NCBI RefSeq assembly: GCF_051020765.1
Contig: NC_134937.1
Location: 16,050,947 to 16,114,946, forward strand
Direction of reading: 5' to 3'
DNA from: Lasioglossum baleicum
Lineage: Eukaryota; Arthropoda; Insecta; Hymenoptera; Halictidae
Length of the DNA: 64,000 bases
The translations under genes were made by a program, and so were the position numbers. Within the stretch, counting starts at the first letter, position 1. The number at the start of each line of letters is the position of its first letter. Under the pieces are notes generated by a model, which had not been told where the DNA came from, did no database searches, and saw only the letters and a program-made list of their open reading frames with translations. Positions 26,300-40,153 of this stretch are shown in pieces.

Positions 26300-27575
26300 T
26301 TTCCTTGTAAATTTCAACACATATTTCATTGGATATACGTCAAGGACCTCATTATTACTAAAAATTTCATTTCACTTGATCTCTGAAGAGGCTCGAGAAT
26401 AAGTTGGTTAAAAAGATCGACTTAATTTTTAAAATCTTTCGTATTGTTCGTGAAATAAACTTCCAGTTAATTTCTCGCTAACACGAAGAGTAACATAAAA
26501 ATTGCACGAGGTCCCCCCCCGTTTCAGAGTGTAGCATTATCTTGAACGCGGCGGTACATTTTTAATAATACTTCGTTTAATTTCCCCAGCGACCGAAACG
26601 ACTAAGGAGCTCATCCATGACACTTAAACGCGACCCGAATCGGTTACAACGGCCGCGTGTCGACTCGACAATAGAAACGGAACAATCGAAACGCGAAATA
26701 CCCGCACAACTGACCGAGATACCGAAACTGTTCCCGCAAATTTGAGCAATGGAATTCGCAGCAGCAGTAGCAGCGGGCCGATGGCTCGCGCGACTCTCGC
26801 TTCCCGTAATTTATGTGACCGATTTAAATAAATTTTAAGGAAACTTTCACGCGGCGCCCGGGCCCCGTTGAATAATTGCAGTTTAATCGATGCTTCGACT
26901 GTTCCAGTTTCGCCCCGGAAAACAAAGGCAGTCCGCCCCGGTGTCCGCGGAAATGCGGAAACTTTCCGTGCAAAACCCGGCGCGGATCCGCCGCTCGGAA
27001 CACCGATGAAAATTGCGTGGCCGGGCATATTTCAGCCGGGGACAGTTCGCGAAATACGTCGTTGACTTTGTCCCGGCGATTGTGTTCCCGATGAATATTT
27101 CCCTCCCGGGCGCCATGTTAAGCGCTTCGCCGCGCTTTTTTTCACCACCCATACGCCGCCGTTCTCCTCCGTACACACGACCGGAATTCGTCGTTAGAAA
27201 CTTACACTTCCGATCCGCCGATATCGAGGATAAAAGCGCGACAGCGTTCCCGTTCGCCGAGGATTTCCCGTTCCCGCAGGATTTCCCGAAAAGGACGCGA
27301 AATGCATCGATGAAAAAAAATGTATGCATAACCGGTTACAACGTCGACAAACTAGGGTATTTCGCGGAGAATGCACGCCGCGCGCGCGCTACATTTTTAC
27401 GATACGGCAACCTGGATTCACGGTTTTAAAATATTAGTCTCGGCAAAAAGTCTTGTCGAACTTTTTCGGGCGATTTATGAAGGAGATTCGTCTAATTAAT
27501 CTTTGTCAAAGTTCGTCGTTCTGTTGGACAATCATTTCTCTGCTTTGCGCGCCGGCAAAAAGTTTGTTTCATTAC

Positions 27576-27708
27576 CAGACTGTGGATCTTTATGCAAAAT
27601 GAACATTGTCCAATTCAAAGTTGATCATCTTAAAACTTCGAAGATAATGTAACACTATTATTAAATTCTTTTGATGTCTTTTCATTATAAATGAATAAAA
27701 TCCGTGTA
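27576..27708 (-). mobile_element. MITE, ~200-bp TA family, shortened copy
   Basis: Left side 'cagactgtggatctttatgc' followed by 'aaaatgaacattg' is the family's right end inverted. The right side 'cattataaatgaataaaatc' followed by 'cgtgta' is its left end inverted. At 133 bp it is shorter than the complete copy, so it has an internal deletion. Confidence 0.6.
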
Positions 27709-30700
27709 TTCGTTGCGTACAAACATTTCCATTTAATTTATCTTCGACTAAGTAAATCTATGCAATTCCTTTCTGATCGAAACATTTTTACAAGTCTTCG
27801 GTCTACATTTTTACGAATCTTCGAATATCCAAAACTGTTATAGCTGAACCTATGTATTTCGGTCATGCCAAACTTTTTATTCTTTGCATGGCATAAGTTC
27901 TCGAATAAAACTGGAAGAGCTACTGACACATTTCAATTCAATAATTTAATAATAAATACTCCAATGATGTTTATGAAATTCAGCACAAAGAGATAATCTG
28001 TAAAATCATGTAGAAGTATTCCCTGTAAAAATGTCGCAACTGCGAATTACATTTTCATTACTCTTGAACGGAGATTTTCCATAGTATGCGAATGTTGTTG
28101 AGTGCTATACGGGTGAAATGAATTTTGACTGAGATTCATCGTGGAAAATCACGGGAACGATAGCATCAATTAACAGAAAGAAGGTCAGCGGAGATTCACA
28201 AAGCCATGATAAATCGAGTGTTCTATTCTCGGAAGCTTTGGCCGTGTTTACAAAGAGAAATTGCCAAAGTACAAAGCCCCCGGCGAAAGCGCGAGGATAA
28301 TGAAAGCTTCCATAAACTAAAACGGGAACAAAGTTCCGGCTCGTCATACATTAGAAACGACAATCCGCAAAAGTCGTCCCCGTCACAACCGGAAACTCTT
28401 TCGCCCGGTAGCTCGTACGTCGAGATACGTGATTCCCCTTTCATGAGACGACAACTCGCTGCAGCAACTTCGGGCCTTGTTGTACCGACTTAAAGTTCGC
28501 GCGCGTTATCGTGCAAAGCCTAAATTCAATCCCGTGAAACAAAGTTGCATGGGATGCCCGTGCTAGGTCAGTAATGACGTCAGGCGAGATTCGTCCTTGC
28601 GCGTGCTCGAAATAAGGATTCCGGAAACAGCACGCTTACTTTGGTCCAATTTGTTGCTCAAGGCTACTCGTTTTCAGAAAAAAAAGACACTAAATTCCCT
28701 GCTAATTTATTTTAACACTAAAGCGTTAAAAATACCTGGCAGGCTCCCACTTATAAAAATGAGTTTATCCGCCGCAATTTTTATCATAATAGAATAAGGA
28801 AATTTAGAATTTTCAAATAAAGAACCGATAAGTTTAATGTTGATGCAAAGTTCAAAATATGCGAGATTGCTGATATGTAGTTTCTTTATACTTTTTACTA
28901 TTTTGAGTAAAAAAATTGTTTATTTATAGTTTATTTTAATGTGGTGGATTTAGCTGCGAAATTATTAGCGACCACATAGACTTACCATGTTGGTTCGAAA
29001 ATTGCAAGATCTTTTTGCATCTCTCATGATGCTTTCAAAAGTTTCAGATTCGAAATTAAAGATTGTAAAAAATTAAATTATTCATATGAAATTTATTTTA
29101 TTGGAAATTCGAGTTACCCTAAAGACGTTTTAGTGAAGAAAGACTGATAATAACCTTTATGTAACAGATGACTTCGGTACGATTGTAAACGTAGACGGCG
29201 CTGGAAGTGAATCTTGACTTCCGAAGAAATTCTAATCGTTTCGAAAACCTGTGCGATAAGAATTTGCAGCGTCCCCTCAGTCCGAAACGATTGGCTTCAA
29301 TTTTGCGGGCGAGGTACTCCAGGGGAAATCAAATTTCGATCGGATCGATAAAATCGACTTCAAAACCCAATATCCTCTTCGAACAGACACAAATCTTGCG
29401 ATCATGGCGCGACGCCATGCGTCGTCGACGTCGTCGTTGATGGCAGAGGTAGCACTCTAAACGTACACATCGTGAAGAAGATAGATTCGAGGACGCTAAA
29501 TTCCCGGAGTTCGAAAACTCGCGGAAGAGGGTGGCGAAACTCGATAAGGCAGACGCGCCGCGTCACCGATGATTGCAAATACAATTTCGCGTTATCGCTA
29601 ACGAGAATTTCGTCTCGGTTGCTCACGGTTTCGCTGCGACAGGAAGTAGAATAAAGAGAAACGCGGCATGCAGGCCTGATACGTAGTCGATATACTATGC
29701 GAAATCGGGACTGCGAATCGGAGAACGTGCACGTCGGCCTCGTCCTTGTCATCGTCGAGCATATACGCGGTGTCGGGGAATAATAGTTATCTGTGCCAAG
29801 AGTGTTTTCAGACATCTTGAACGAAATACTTGCTAAACAACCCTGTTCTTAAAGCGATATTTTTGGTTTCCGAGGTCGTTCTACAATTTTTAGGAATTTT
29901 TCGGAAGAACTATTACACTACACTGATTTTTTTTAAGTAAAAAGAATCAAGATTACTTGGGTTATATATTTTTCTACATATGGTGTCAAAAAGATGACTG
30001 TAGCCATGATTCCAATCCTTCTATTAACCAAGAAAAAATGAGGTACATATATGAATTAGTATGAATGTGGCTGCAAAATCTGCAAAATTGTTTCGAACTA
30101 TTCCAAGAAAATGGTACTGTGATATGTGTTCTATATAAATTGTCACAGTCTTGATGACTAGGATATATTGATACAAATAACTTCGACATTAATGTTCATA
30201 GTAACCCACGGTTGTCTTGAACAAACAATTGATTTTGTCTTAATGGAAACAATCTCTAAAATGTACACAATAGGTTACGGAAAATTATCCTGAACACAGG
30301 TCTTAATTACTTACGTGACACCGTGTACACGTTCACCGGTACACACGAGAACGCGTGTATACAAGCATATGCGCCAAAGACGCGTTTCGTACGCTCGTCG
30401 CGGAACGCGGAAGCGACGAAATAGATTTTCGTTATCGCCAGCGCGTCCACCACGCGACGGAATAATGCCAGCCCGAGGCGGATCGACTGTCGAACTCCTT
30501 CGCGGGAACTCGATACTCTGATACGGTTTTCGCTCGTTATCCTAAATCAAAAAATATCACCATCAGAAAGCCGCGATTACGGGCTTCGCGGAACGAGTGT
30601 ATCAAGTCGAACGATTCGCGTATTATGTTATTGGTAGACCTCGTAACCAAAAAATACGATCTAAACATGAACCGTATAACCTCCTCTGTTTCATAGTCAC

Positions 30701-32448
30701 TTGAAAATATCAAGTAAGCATTATATTATAATATTTTTTCTATGCATTTATTACATATCGCCAGTTACTATTCTTTGATAGAAACTTTTTAATCTACTCA
30801 TTATAAACGGACAGAGAAATCATGACTGATGAAACGAAACGTCAGTAATCCAAAAAATTAATGAATTGAATAATATTTCAAAATATACAACCACCGACAA
30901 AGCGGTCTCGATCATTGTTTCTGAGTACAAAACGATTTATAATTGTTTCTGAATTACACTGTGTAATTACACTACATATCGCACAATCTTCGCACTTTTC
31001 CTAGTAAAACAGCAAGAATTATTTTCCTTGTGTGACCAAACATTTTAGCCTTCCTCCTATAAATTTTTATCTTTTTCCTGTTATCCAGTAGATTCGGGAG
31101 AATGAGAAAATGGGAGAAATGCAAGCTTCGATTCTGGAAGATCAATGATTCCGAAATGATAAATGTTTAACATCCCAATCAGTGTGATTTTTCACAGTAA
31201 TTCGTGGTTTTCGTGATCGCTTCTGCTTGACGGAGGCGGAGAGCACTGTTCTTCGCGCAAGTCATAGCGACATAATCTGTATGTTTTACATTAACGACAT
31301 CAAAACAAAGTTGCGGGTTACATTGCATAAAGTGAAGGAATAATGAGGAATAATGAATAAACGCATCGAGAATTAGGATAACAGCGAGCAGATTCACTCT
31401 AGATTAAAAAATCACGATCATGAATGAGGTTAAAATCACAACCGTGATCATGAGTCTGCGATCACTATGATAAATCATGGTTCGATATTTGAAATTATCG
31501 ATATGTCGATGTATCGTTATTGTATCGCCATCACTACCTGACTTACCACCGCGAATTCTGCGGTTTCGAAAGAAAGGATTCGTCAGGGCAGAGGCGGCCG
31601 CTGAATATGCAATCGATATTCATTAGCGTCATCAAAATTTCGAAGGTAATTTCTGCGACCGCGGTCCGAGCACTCGATTTCGAGAGCAAACCGAGTTAGT
31701 CGCGCATTATACTTGCAAACGTTTCCCGCGAAAGAGAACAAACCGCGGCTGGTCGACTTCCTTCGATCGATCGCATCTCGAGGAACGCGAATGGCTTCAA
31801 CGTCGAAATTTATTGTAAGTATTGATATTCAATAACGGCTGGTGATCTGCGTTCCTCGGCGGTCTTAAATCAATCCGAAAGTATGTGAACCTCGCCTTTC
31901 ATGGGAACTTTATGCAGCCGTTGAGGCTGCTACGTCCTATCCGCCGATATGTCGACGGAATTTCCTTCCCGGGCCGATTTTCAATTCTAATTCCGGGCTC
32001 CGAGGAGCCGTGGCACTAATCTCCGTGGCGGAGCTGCTCTGCGATATTATAGTACTCTTCGGGGATTATTAAAGATAGCAAAATGCAACGGCGCGCACCG
32101 CTGTTCCGTTCTGTTCTGTTCTATCGGAAAATCGGTCTATCGTTGATTCTTGTCGGGCCTGACCTACATGTCGTGGCCAGAATTTTCTGTAATTTTGCAA
32201 GACGAAGTTGAAGTTTGTTTCAGCGTTGTGCGAACTTTTGGAAGTGCACGTCAATATTTGAGGGAAAGGGAACGCCGGCGAAATGCAAATCGAGGCTGTT
32301 GCGGCCGTGTGCGATGTGCAGTGTGCAGCAGGCTGCTACATTCGAACCAATGGATGGATTATAATAGAAGGAATGACACTTTTTACTTCTACCGGATGCA
32401 GCGGACTCCTTCCATAGGAAAAATATCGCTTCATTGAACTTTTCCGGT

Positions 32449-32765
32449 TTGACTGCGGTATCGTCTGCTTGGACGCGAATCTTTGGATTTTGAAAAGGTA
32501 TTAAGTCCTATACGTTAAAAATGATTATTCAGAAAATTCTATTGTGCCTCTCGCGTATTTTTTACAGTGTTTGTTAATGTAGGTCGTATTAACATCGATT
32601 TGGCCGTGGCATCGTCTGGTTAGACACGAATTTGGATTTTGAACAGGTATGAAGTCTCATATGTTAAAAATAATTATTTACGAGATTCTATACGTTGTTA
32701 TTCTCGCCTATTTTGACAAATTTTTTTAACATTGTTTATTGAAATAGCTTGTACTGGCATCGGGG
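32449..32765. repeat. Tandem duplication, about 150-bp period
   Basis: 'tatcgtctgcttggacgcga' (from 32458) recurs as 'catcgtctggttagacacga' (from 32610). Both are followed by 'ttggattttgaa', then 'ggtat.aagtc', then 'gttaaaaat.attatt' and a 'ctcgc.tattttt' segment. A third partial start ('ggcatcggg') is at 32756. The copies have clearly diverged; no frame is shared. Confidence 0.7.
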
Positions 32766-33501
32766 TTATAATCAATCAGCTTACATGAAATTAAACGTAA
32801 GACTGAATACACTACAGTTAAAAGTTGAAAAGATTTACGATAGAGTCTACAAAGATCTACAATAGATTGTTGTAAAAATATTGAGGTCATACAGACACTT
32901 ATGTGCCAAATCTGAAAGTCCCGCATTCGTGTGCTTTTAAAAAATAGATGCACAAATCCACGGCTCCGTTAGCGATATTTCCAGCGTCAACTTAAAAACC
33001 GGAACAAATTTATTCGTGGGCGTTTGATTGAACAAATATGATACGGGTCAGAATGGGGCTGACTACTCATCTCGTTCCGCTGTCAGATTGCAAGAGGAGG
33101 CGAACTGCCACTGTTGAAATGCGCTGGAATATTAAGCGGAATGACTACACGATCCTCCTCGAAATGAATCATTTCACATGAATTCTAGCCGGACATGGTT
33201 AAAAAGTACTGGTCTTCGGAATGGACAGGGGTCAGGTTAAATTCGGAACGAGGTATTAAGAGCGAAAAGCGATTCTGAGAATGTGATTCATGAAAATCGC
33301 AAGTCAACAGATGCTGCCTGTTAAAGAACGTTTTAATATCAATTCTATTCACCGCATTAATTATATAATCAAATGTTGTGACTGAACTGCAGATTTTATA
33401 ACAAGAAGAGATAAAGCATGAAACGGTACAAATATTGAAAGAATTTAAGAGTACCATTGTACATGTTACTGTCGACTTCATAAAATTACCAAGACAAGAA
33501 A

Positions 33502-33695
33502 TAGACTGTGGATCTTTATGCAAAATAAAAATTGTTTAATTAACTGCAAAACGTAGGAACCAAATAGATATTTAATTTCGTCTTGAATGGTTTTATTAAG
33601 TCGTAAGAAATGTTTTGATATTCGTAAATTCTTTTAATCTTTCTACTATTTGCAATAGCACTCACCAATTTTTGCTGTAAATGCATCGAACCCTA
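33502..33695 (-). mobile_element. MITE, ~200-bp TA family, inverted copy
   Basis: Begins 'tagactgtggatctttatgc' followed by 'aaaataaaaattg', the family's right end inverted. Ends near 'tttttgctgtaaatgcatcg', a decayed left end inverted. About 194 bp, agreeing with the family length. Confidence 0.6.
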
Positions 33696-36600
33696 CTTAT
33701 GATTCACGATCTACAACCCGCCTATATCTGTATTCGCAAACGCATTTAATTGCTTTACTTCGTTCTTTAGTGCGTATGTTCACTATCTGTAGGATGTACA
33801 ATTTCACGAGACAGACAGTGGCAGCAACGGAGAGCCTGTTCCACGAATACTCTTAACTAAAGTGTTAAGATCTAGTCGGTGTATCGGTGATCCGTCAGAG
33901 GGGTAAAACGTTTCGCAATTATTTGCAAACAATTTTCTTGTCCGGGAGTTTAACCGCGATGCTTTCGCCGCGAACCGGATCTGTGTCGAGGGGCGCAATT
34001 ACGATAAAAATGTCACCGGGTTTTCGGAGCGAATCATATCGGATAAAAGAGTGCTCTCGTGCGATGAAACGGGGAGTCAGAGACCGGATGCAGGAATAGA
34101 CCCAGGGAAACAAAGAGACTCGGGGGGATTAACGTTCAAAGCGGCGGCGCGGCTTTTACGGATAAAGCATTTTTAAGGGTCGGCCAACTTAATAGTTACC
34201 GATTGATCTCCAAGATATAGCGGGTCGGAGGGCCGTATATTTTATTTCCGCGGGACGTTGAAACGGACGGGGGATCGTGAAACGGCCGCTGCGTTGCCCT
34301 GGCTTTATTAAAATAGAGTTCGCCTATTAAAACGGTGTTCTCTTCGAGTGGCGGAGTCGGCCGCGCGGACTTTAAGACCGGCAGGACGTTCGTTTATCAG
34401 ATTTGTTCGTCCACCTATTCTCCGGGCACGTTCGAGCGGAATTTATTAAAAGTAACTTCCACTGTAAATCCTTGCAAGCACTCCCGAACAAAGAACTCCC
34501 CTTAAAATTATGTTCCCGTCCCTGCCCTCTTACTCCTCTGCCACCTCCTCCGCCCCCTACGGCGATTACGTCGTTCTCATTTCGTGTGGCAATAAACTTT
34601 ACATTTGAGGATACTTTTGGCAAGCTGTATCAAAGAATCATTTGAAGAAACTTGAACTGTTGAATGAAAATTTTACTGGTTCGCGTAAAACTGTGACGGC
34701 CGCGGGATTTTAAATGTCCAGGTATAGTGTTATCGAAGCTGCGCAGCTAGGATCTTATAATACTGTCGTCGTAAATAGCCGTCCATTTTTGAGATAGTAA
34801 GGTGCACGTAAATCGGAGATAGACAGAGTGAATGGTTGGATGAAGGAGACGTAATAGATGGGGAAAAGTAGAGCACATCTTTAAGTTAAGCTCTTATACG
34901 TACCAAAATTCTTGCTGGAAACATTTTTTTTGTCAAATTGTCTCGAAGTATCCCTATAAAATCGAGTCAATTTTGTATGAGGTGACAGTCAGGTTGCATT
35001 GATTTTTCCATACGCTTTCGTGTTTCATCTTCAACTCAAGTACACATAGAACAAAGTACCACCTTTAATTTGAGTCCTCAAACGTCCCAAAATTCCAACG
35101 AGGATGTGACGACACTATTCGCCCCGTCTATTTGGTATGTTGTTGGAACGAGGAGAACGTGACGTCATGTATTGTCTCGAAGGTAACCTCGTTCTTCGCG
35201 CTGCGCCGCACCGCGCTGGTCCCAATCCGGAGACAATCGTGGTCTAAGTTTTTATAAGCGACTACAGTCCTCTTGCCCCCTCCCCCCTCCAACCCGCACG
35301 ATCCTATGGGACCGACCGCGATTCATTACAACCGCGAAAACTCAAGTGAACGCACGCGTGTTTCGTTATCTCCGAGCCTTCCTCTGACCTTGTCAACCGC
35401 GTCGCTTATCACCGAGATGCAGAAACTGTACGACGCAAAACAAGGACCTTTACGTGGTGCGTACCGTCTCTGTATTTCATCATTCAATAGAAAACAAGAT
35501 TATTTTTATTGAAATCAATATTGTGTGTTCAAGAGAATCATTTATTTTTCATTTATTTAAATTTATTCTCGAATCGCATTGTCGTCATTGTTACACTTGT
35601 GTCGTGCGATAGAACTCAAGTCTATTTAATTTTGGTTCAAATTAATTTTGATTCTACATTCAACTTGAATTATTTATTTCCTATTAATTCAGATTTATTC
35701 TATGATGGTTGGTCGATTGAAATGAAATGAATTTGTTCATGTCGTTGTGCAAATCACTTGCAGTTAGGAATTACAGAATTAATTGAATATAGTCCAGACT
35801 GAACATAACCGAACGTATTTATAACGCATACTTAAATTCTTTAATTTCTTCTGCTGTTTTATACTCCACTCGAAAATTGTTTTCCCACATGCATAAAATT
35901 CAGGGTATTAATTACACGTGCTCAGATTATTGTGTGTGACACATTTTCACCTGATGTCGCCCACTTCCTATAATTCATAGACAGCTAGTAATAACAGCAT
36001 AAGCCTAAATCACATTGGTAACGTATACCGCGTGATACTCCATCGATCATCACAGAAAGAAACCAGCAATCGGCGGTAGTCCCCGAAGGACTAATTGTAA
36101 GAGTAAAGCAATTGTTTCGCGATCTGGTGACACGGGCAGCTTTCGGATCACGTTTAATGATCGTTATCGGGTCAGTCGGGTTCCCGGGGGACGTTGGGAC
36201 ACCCCTAAATTCCGTTTGCGAGAAGACTCGAGCGATCTTGGCTCGGGTCCCGGGAACAGACTTGGGACACTCGTTGAATTCTGGGCTGAGAGAATGGTGG
36301 CAGCCAGTGGTTCGCATTGATACACAGGCCGGGTTCGCGCACCTGTCCAAGATTTATGGTCGGTACGTCGTCACGCGAGGCACAGGGGTAACCACGGTTT
36401 TCCGGGGACATAATATGACGTATCGGGGCTCGTCGTGCCAGCGGGAACCAACGGGAACCAACGGTACCATACCTGGTTCCCGTAGACGACGTGGGCGACG
36501 AACTTGCGGCGAATAGAAGATGAAAAAAGAAGCCGAATACACGAACTATTGGACGCGAGGAGAGCACAGAGAGGCGCGGGGGTGTAGTTGTCGGTCCATA

Positions 36601-37948
36601 AATCACTGGAACGAGAGAGGTAGCAGAGCCAGCGGGGTTTTCGAATCGTAACAAAGTGGAAGATAGCCCGGCTGGAAGGTCGGGAGAATATGGCCACCAT
36701 TTTTCGTTGGCTTCGCTCGCTGAAAGCACACGTAACGGCGCAGGACGTTTTATGTCTGCGTGATTCCGCCTTTTCAACCCCCACCCTCTACCCTATGTCC
36801 TTCCTACCACCGTCGAAGATTTTGGCCTGTCATGCTCCGAACTATGTACCATTCTTATTTTTTTTCCTTCGACGCCATTCGTTTCTATCTATCCTGGTCC
36901 GATGCTATACAGGCTGGGTTACCGGCGAGGGAAAGTGAAAATGTCCCCGATATTTATGGCCCTGCGGAAATGCTCTTCGGAACAACGTTACGCGGTTTTA
37001 AGGTGTAATGATACGGGAAATTTTGTTGGGAGACCATCCTTTCAAGCGGCTTTGAGGTCGTCGGTGAATTCTTTTTAAATAGAATGATGTATCTTTACTG
37101 TTGTAATAATAATCCTTAAGTGATACAGTGTTTACTCAGAATACGAGTATCATACCAGAACCTTTCTAAAATCATGTATAAATTTTCTCAGGTACATTTA
37201 AGTATGTAAAACTTTATATTTGCTAATATCGTACAATACACGTTTTTTTATATGCTTTAATGTCGCTTCAAAGAAAACATTACTTCGATGCACTTTTCGT
37301 ATTTTGATTATTTAAGTATTTAAATAATTTCGTATTAAATCTTTAGTATTCTTCAAATTTTCAATTGAAGTTGTAATGTTTGGCCTACTCATATGCTTCG
37401 AAATTTTTAATTTCTGTTTTCCGACATTTCCTCATAGTACGCCTTCACAACATTTTCTGAGTTTCACATGTTGGCATGCTTCATGAAGTTGTAAACGAAG
37501 TTCAAAGCATGTTCCTAAAAGCGTGCTTCATACAGCTCCGAGTGCTTCAAAAGCGTATTTTTCGATATCACATTTTCCGGAACTATTAGATCGATTCATA
37601 TCAAACCGTGTAAGCTTATTTTAGAAATAAAAATCTAGGTGCTCTCGGCTATCAGACATTTTTCACTTCGTTTTGAGAAAAATTGACGATCTTTAGGAGG
37701 AAAATCGATACCGTAGAAAGCTACTGCCAAATACTTCTCTTACTGTAATAAATTTTAAGGAAAGTAATTAGATTTTGACAAAGTAGAAATAGAGCAAGGG
37801 TGAAATTATGAAAAATATCAAATTATTAAGATTATCAGGAATATATAATAAGAAAGGTAAAAAAGATCGATCAATATCGAAATGTAATTCACGATCTTCC
37901 TTTAACATATTCATGTAATAATAAGAATAATCCTGAGTTCTCGATTAC

Positions 37949-37990
37949 TAGACTGCGGATTTTATGAATTTATAACGAAACTGAATACAT
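37949..37990. repeat. Single end of the ~200-bp TA-flanked MITE family
   Basis: 'tagactgcggattttatgaa' followed by 'tttataacgaaactgaatac' matches the left end. The partner end is not recognisable. Confidence 0.55.
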
Positions 37991-40110
37991 TAGGTACGAA
38001 AGAATCAAACTTTTCGAAGATTTCCTAGATCCCGTTACGTATCATCGATCGAGATAAACTAACCATGCACCTGAGTACCGATCGAACCGTTGCACCGAAA
38101 ACATTTAAAAATTTATTATCAGCAAATACCTGAGTACGTTTAAAAATTTTCCGAACAGATTTTATAACGATAATGTTAAATATGTCGAATCTGGCTCACT
38201 GACACCACCATAATTCTTAGTATATTATACTCCAGTTTGTGTAAACAGGAATATTGTTCTTCTTGTATAATTTCCTTCTCTGTACTACATCAATTAATTA
38301 TTCACAAAATCGTAAATATCAATTGCCATAGAAATATGAATCACTGAGCCAGTCATCACCATGTTCTTATCATAGTATGTTCCATGCCATTCTCAGATAT
38401 TGTATAGCTTAAAAATTGAATATACAATAAATATTTTCTGCTGAAATTTTGTATATGATGTTCATAGATTATTAGACAGGTTCTTTAAATATGATTCCAA
38501 GTAATCAGAGTAATTAAATATTACATGAATGGGTCAGCCAGCATCTTCCCATTTCATCGTTCTCCCAGTTGGCTTCTGCCCCGAACTCGACATGACCATT
38601 CCACGCATGCTGTTTTTCGAGGCGGTATTAAAAACGATACCAGTAAAGCGGCCACGAAAACGAAAACTTTTCTCCTAGGCCACGTCCTCATGATACTCGC
38701 GGGCCCTTATCGATCGCAGCTTTTTGCCAGCGAATGTGTTCTATCGCGCCTAACCCGATTCGCCCCCTTGTATCACGGTCGACGTCCGTCTAGCCGCGTT
38801 CCCGTTAAAATGACGTACACACGGGTTCTTTTTTCGCAGAAAGTCTCCGTCGGTCGATGGATTTGCTTTTTTTTTCGCGAGCGTAGCCGCGAGGCACAGC
38901 CGAATGTTCTTCGTGTCTGGCATTTTAAGCTCACGCGATGTAATACCGGGCACGTTCCCCGGCCAACGGGACTGGAAATGATCCCACTCCTTCTACTCGC
39001 AGCAGCTTTGATTATGTACACGGGGAACTGCAAAACGAACTGCTTTGATTAGTTGCGGAACCGTGGAGTTCGGATGTATCTTTAGGGTATTCTGTAATGA
39101 ATACCATAACCGAGGAGGTGTTTCCGCTGCCAGGTTTACTGCGATAACCGAAACACGCTGCAGGAAACTGTTTGCACTTCCAAAGCGCAGTTCCAGTTGT
39201 GTGTATTTTTTTAATGCTACCCGTAGCGACTCTTGCACAAATGGGTTTGCAGGTGTCGAGTAAATCGTCGAGCTTCCAACGACCCGTGGGCGATTTATGC
39301 GTGCGATTGATTCGACGAATCGATTTATGTAAAAACGTGATGCAGCGCGACCGCGTTTTGCAGGTGCACCTTTGCACGTGCGGAAACAATCGAATTCTGG
39401 AATAATAGAGGGAAGAGTAATAGTTTGGTTAAATAGTGTAACAGTTTTCTTTGTGAACTTTGTCGCAGGTTCATTCGGAACGGATCTATAGATCTATGTG
39501 CTTTTATAGAAGCTTGTATATTATAAATAGGAATTCAGGATGTGTATGATAATATTCTGTTTCATGCGAATGTGTGTCCGAGCACATTTAGTTTTTTTTA
39601 TGATATTTAGTCCCCTCATCCATTTATCACTCTTCCCCCCTTCTACTCTCACTGACGCCTAATTTCAGCGGAACGTGTCCCAGCATATTTGATGTTGTTT
39701 TTTTATTTAGTTTCTGATTGCTATTTCTGATGATTTCAATTTCGTTTTCTTGAAGACAGAGAACGATCCTATATATAGGCTATCTGGAAAACTTTTCAGA
39801 TCGATTTATCGTCAAACAAAAATATCACTTTCGTCGTTGAATCTTTAATTGAAACCGATATCTCGTAGCTGTTCGAATAGACTATGAATGTAGGTCAGTA
39901 CCAAAGATAGTTGAAGAATTTCAGAACAAAGAACCGCAGCATCCGAGATGAACATCGACCGGAATAGCTGTAAAGTTTCTCCAAGATATTTTATAATTAC
40001 ATTGCCGGTTTATCATCTTTATTGCGCAACAATTATTCTCCAAACAATTTATGGTAAATCATTACCGTCGCTTTCAAACTATGAGATAGCTTATCAGCAT
40101 GCTTAATAAC

Positions 40111-40153
40111 TAGACAGCGGATTTTAGCATTTATCACAAGAATGAGTAGCTGT
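40111..40153. repeat. Single end of the ~200-bp TA-flanked MITE family
   Basis: 'tagacagcggattttagcat' followed by 'ttatcacaagaatgagtag' matches the left end. The partner end is not recognisable. Confidence 0.55.

Noticed and set aside
36112..36777. Long overlapping open frames on both strands (134 and 190 codons)
   Set aside because: No recognisable family motif on either strand. Overlapping opposite frames in a GC-richer patch are expected by chance from the scarcity of stops.
38525..39389. 175-codon plus-strand frame and 125-codon minus-strand frame
   Set aside because: No domain, no plausible splice context and no codon pattern distinguishing them from the intronic background.
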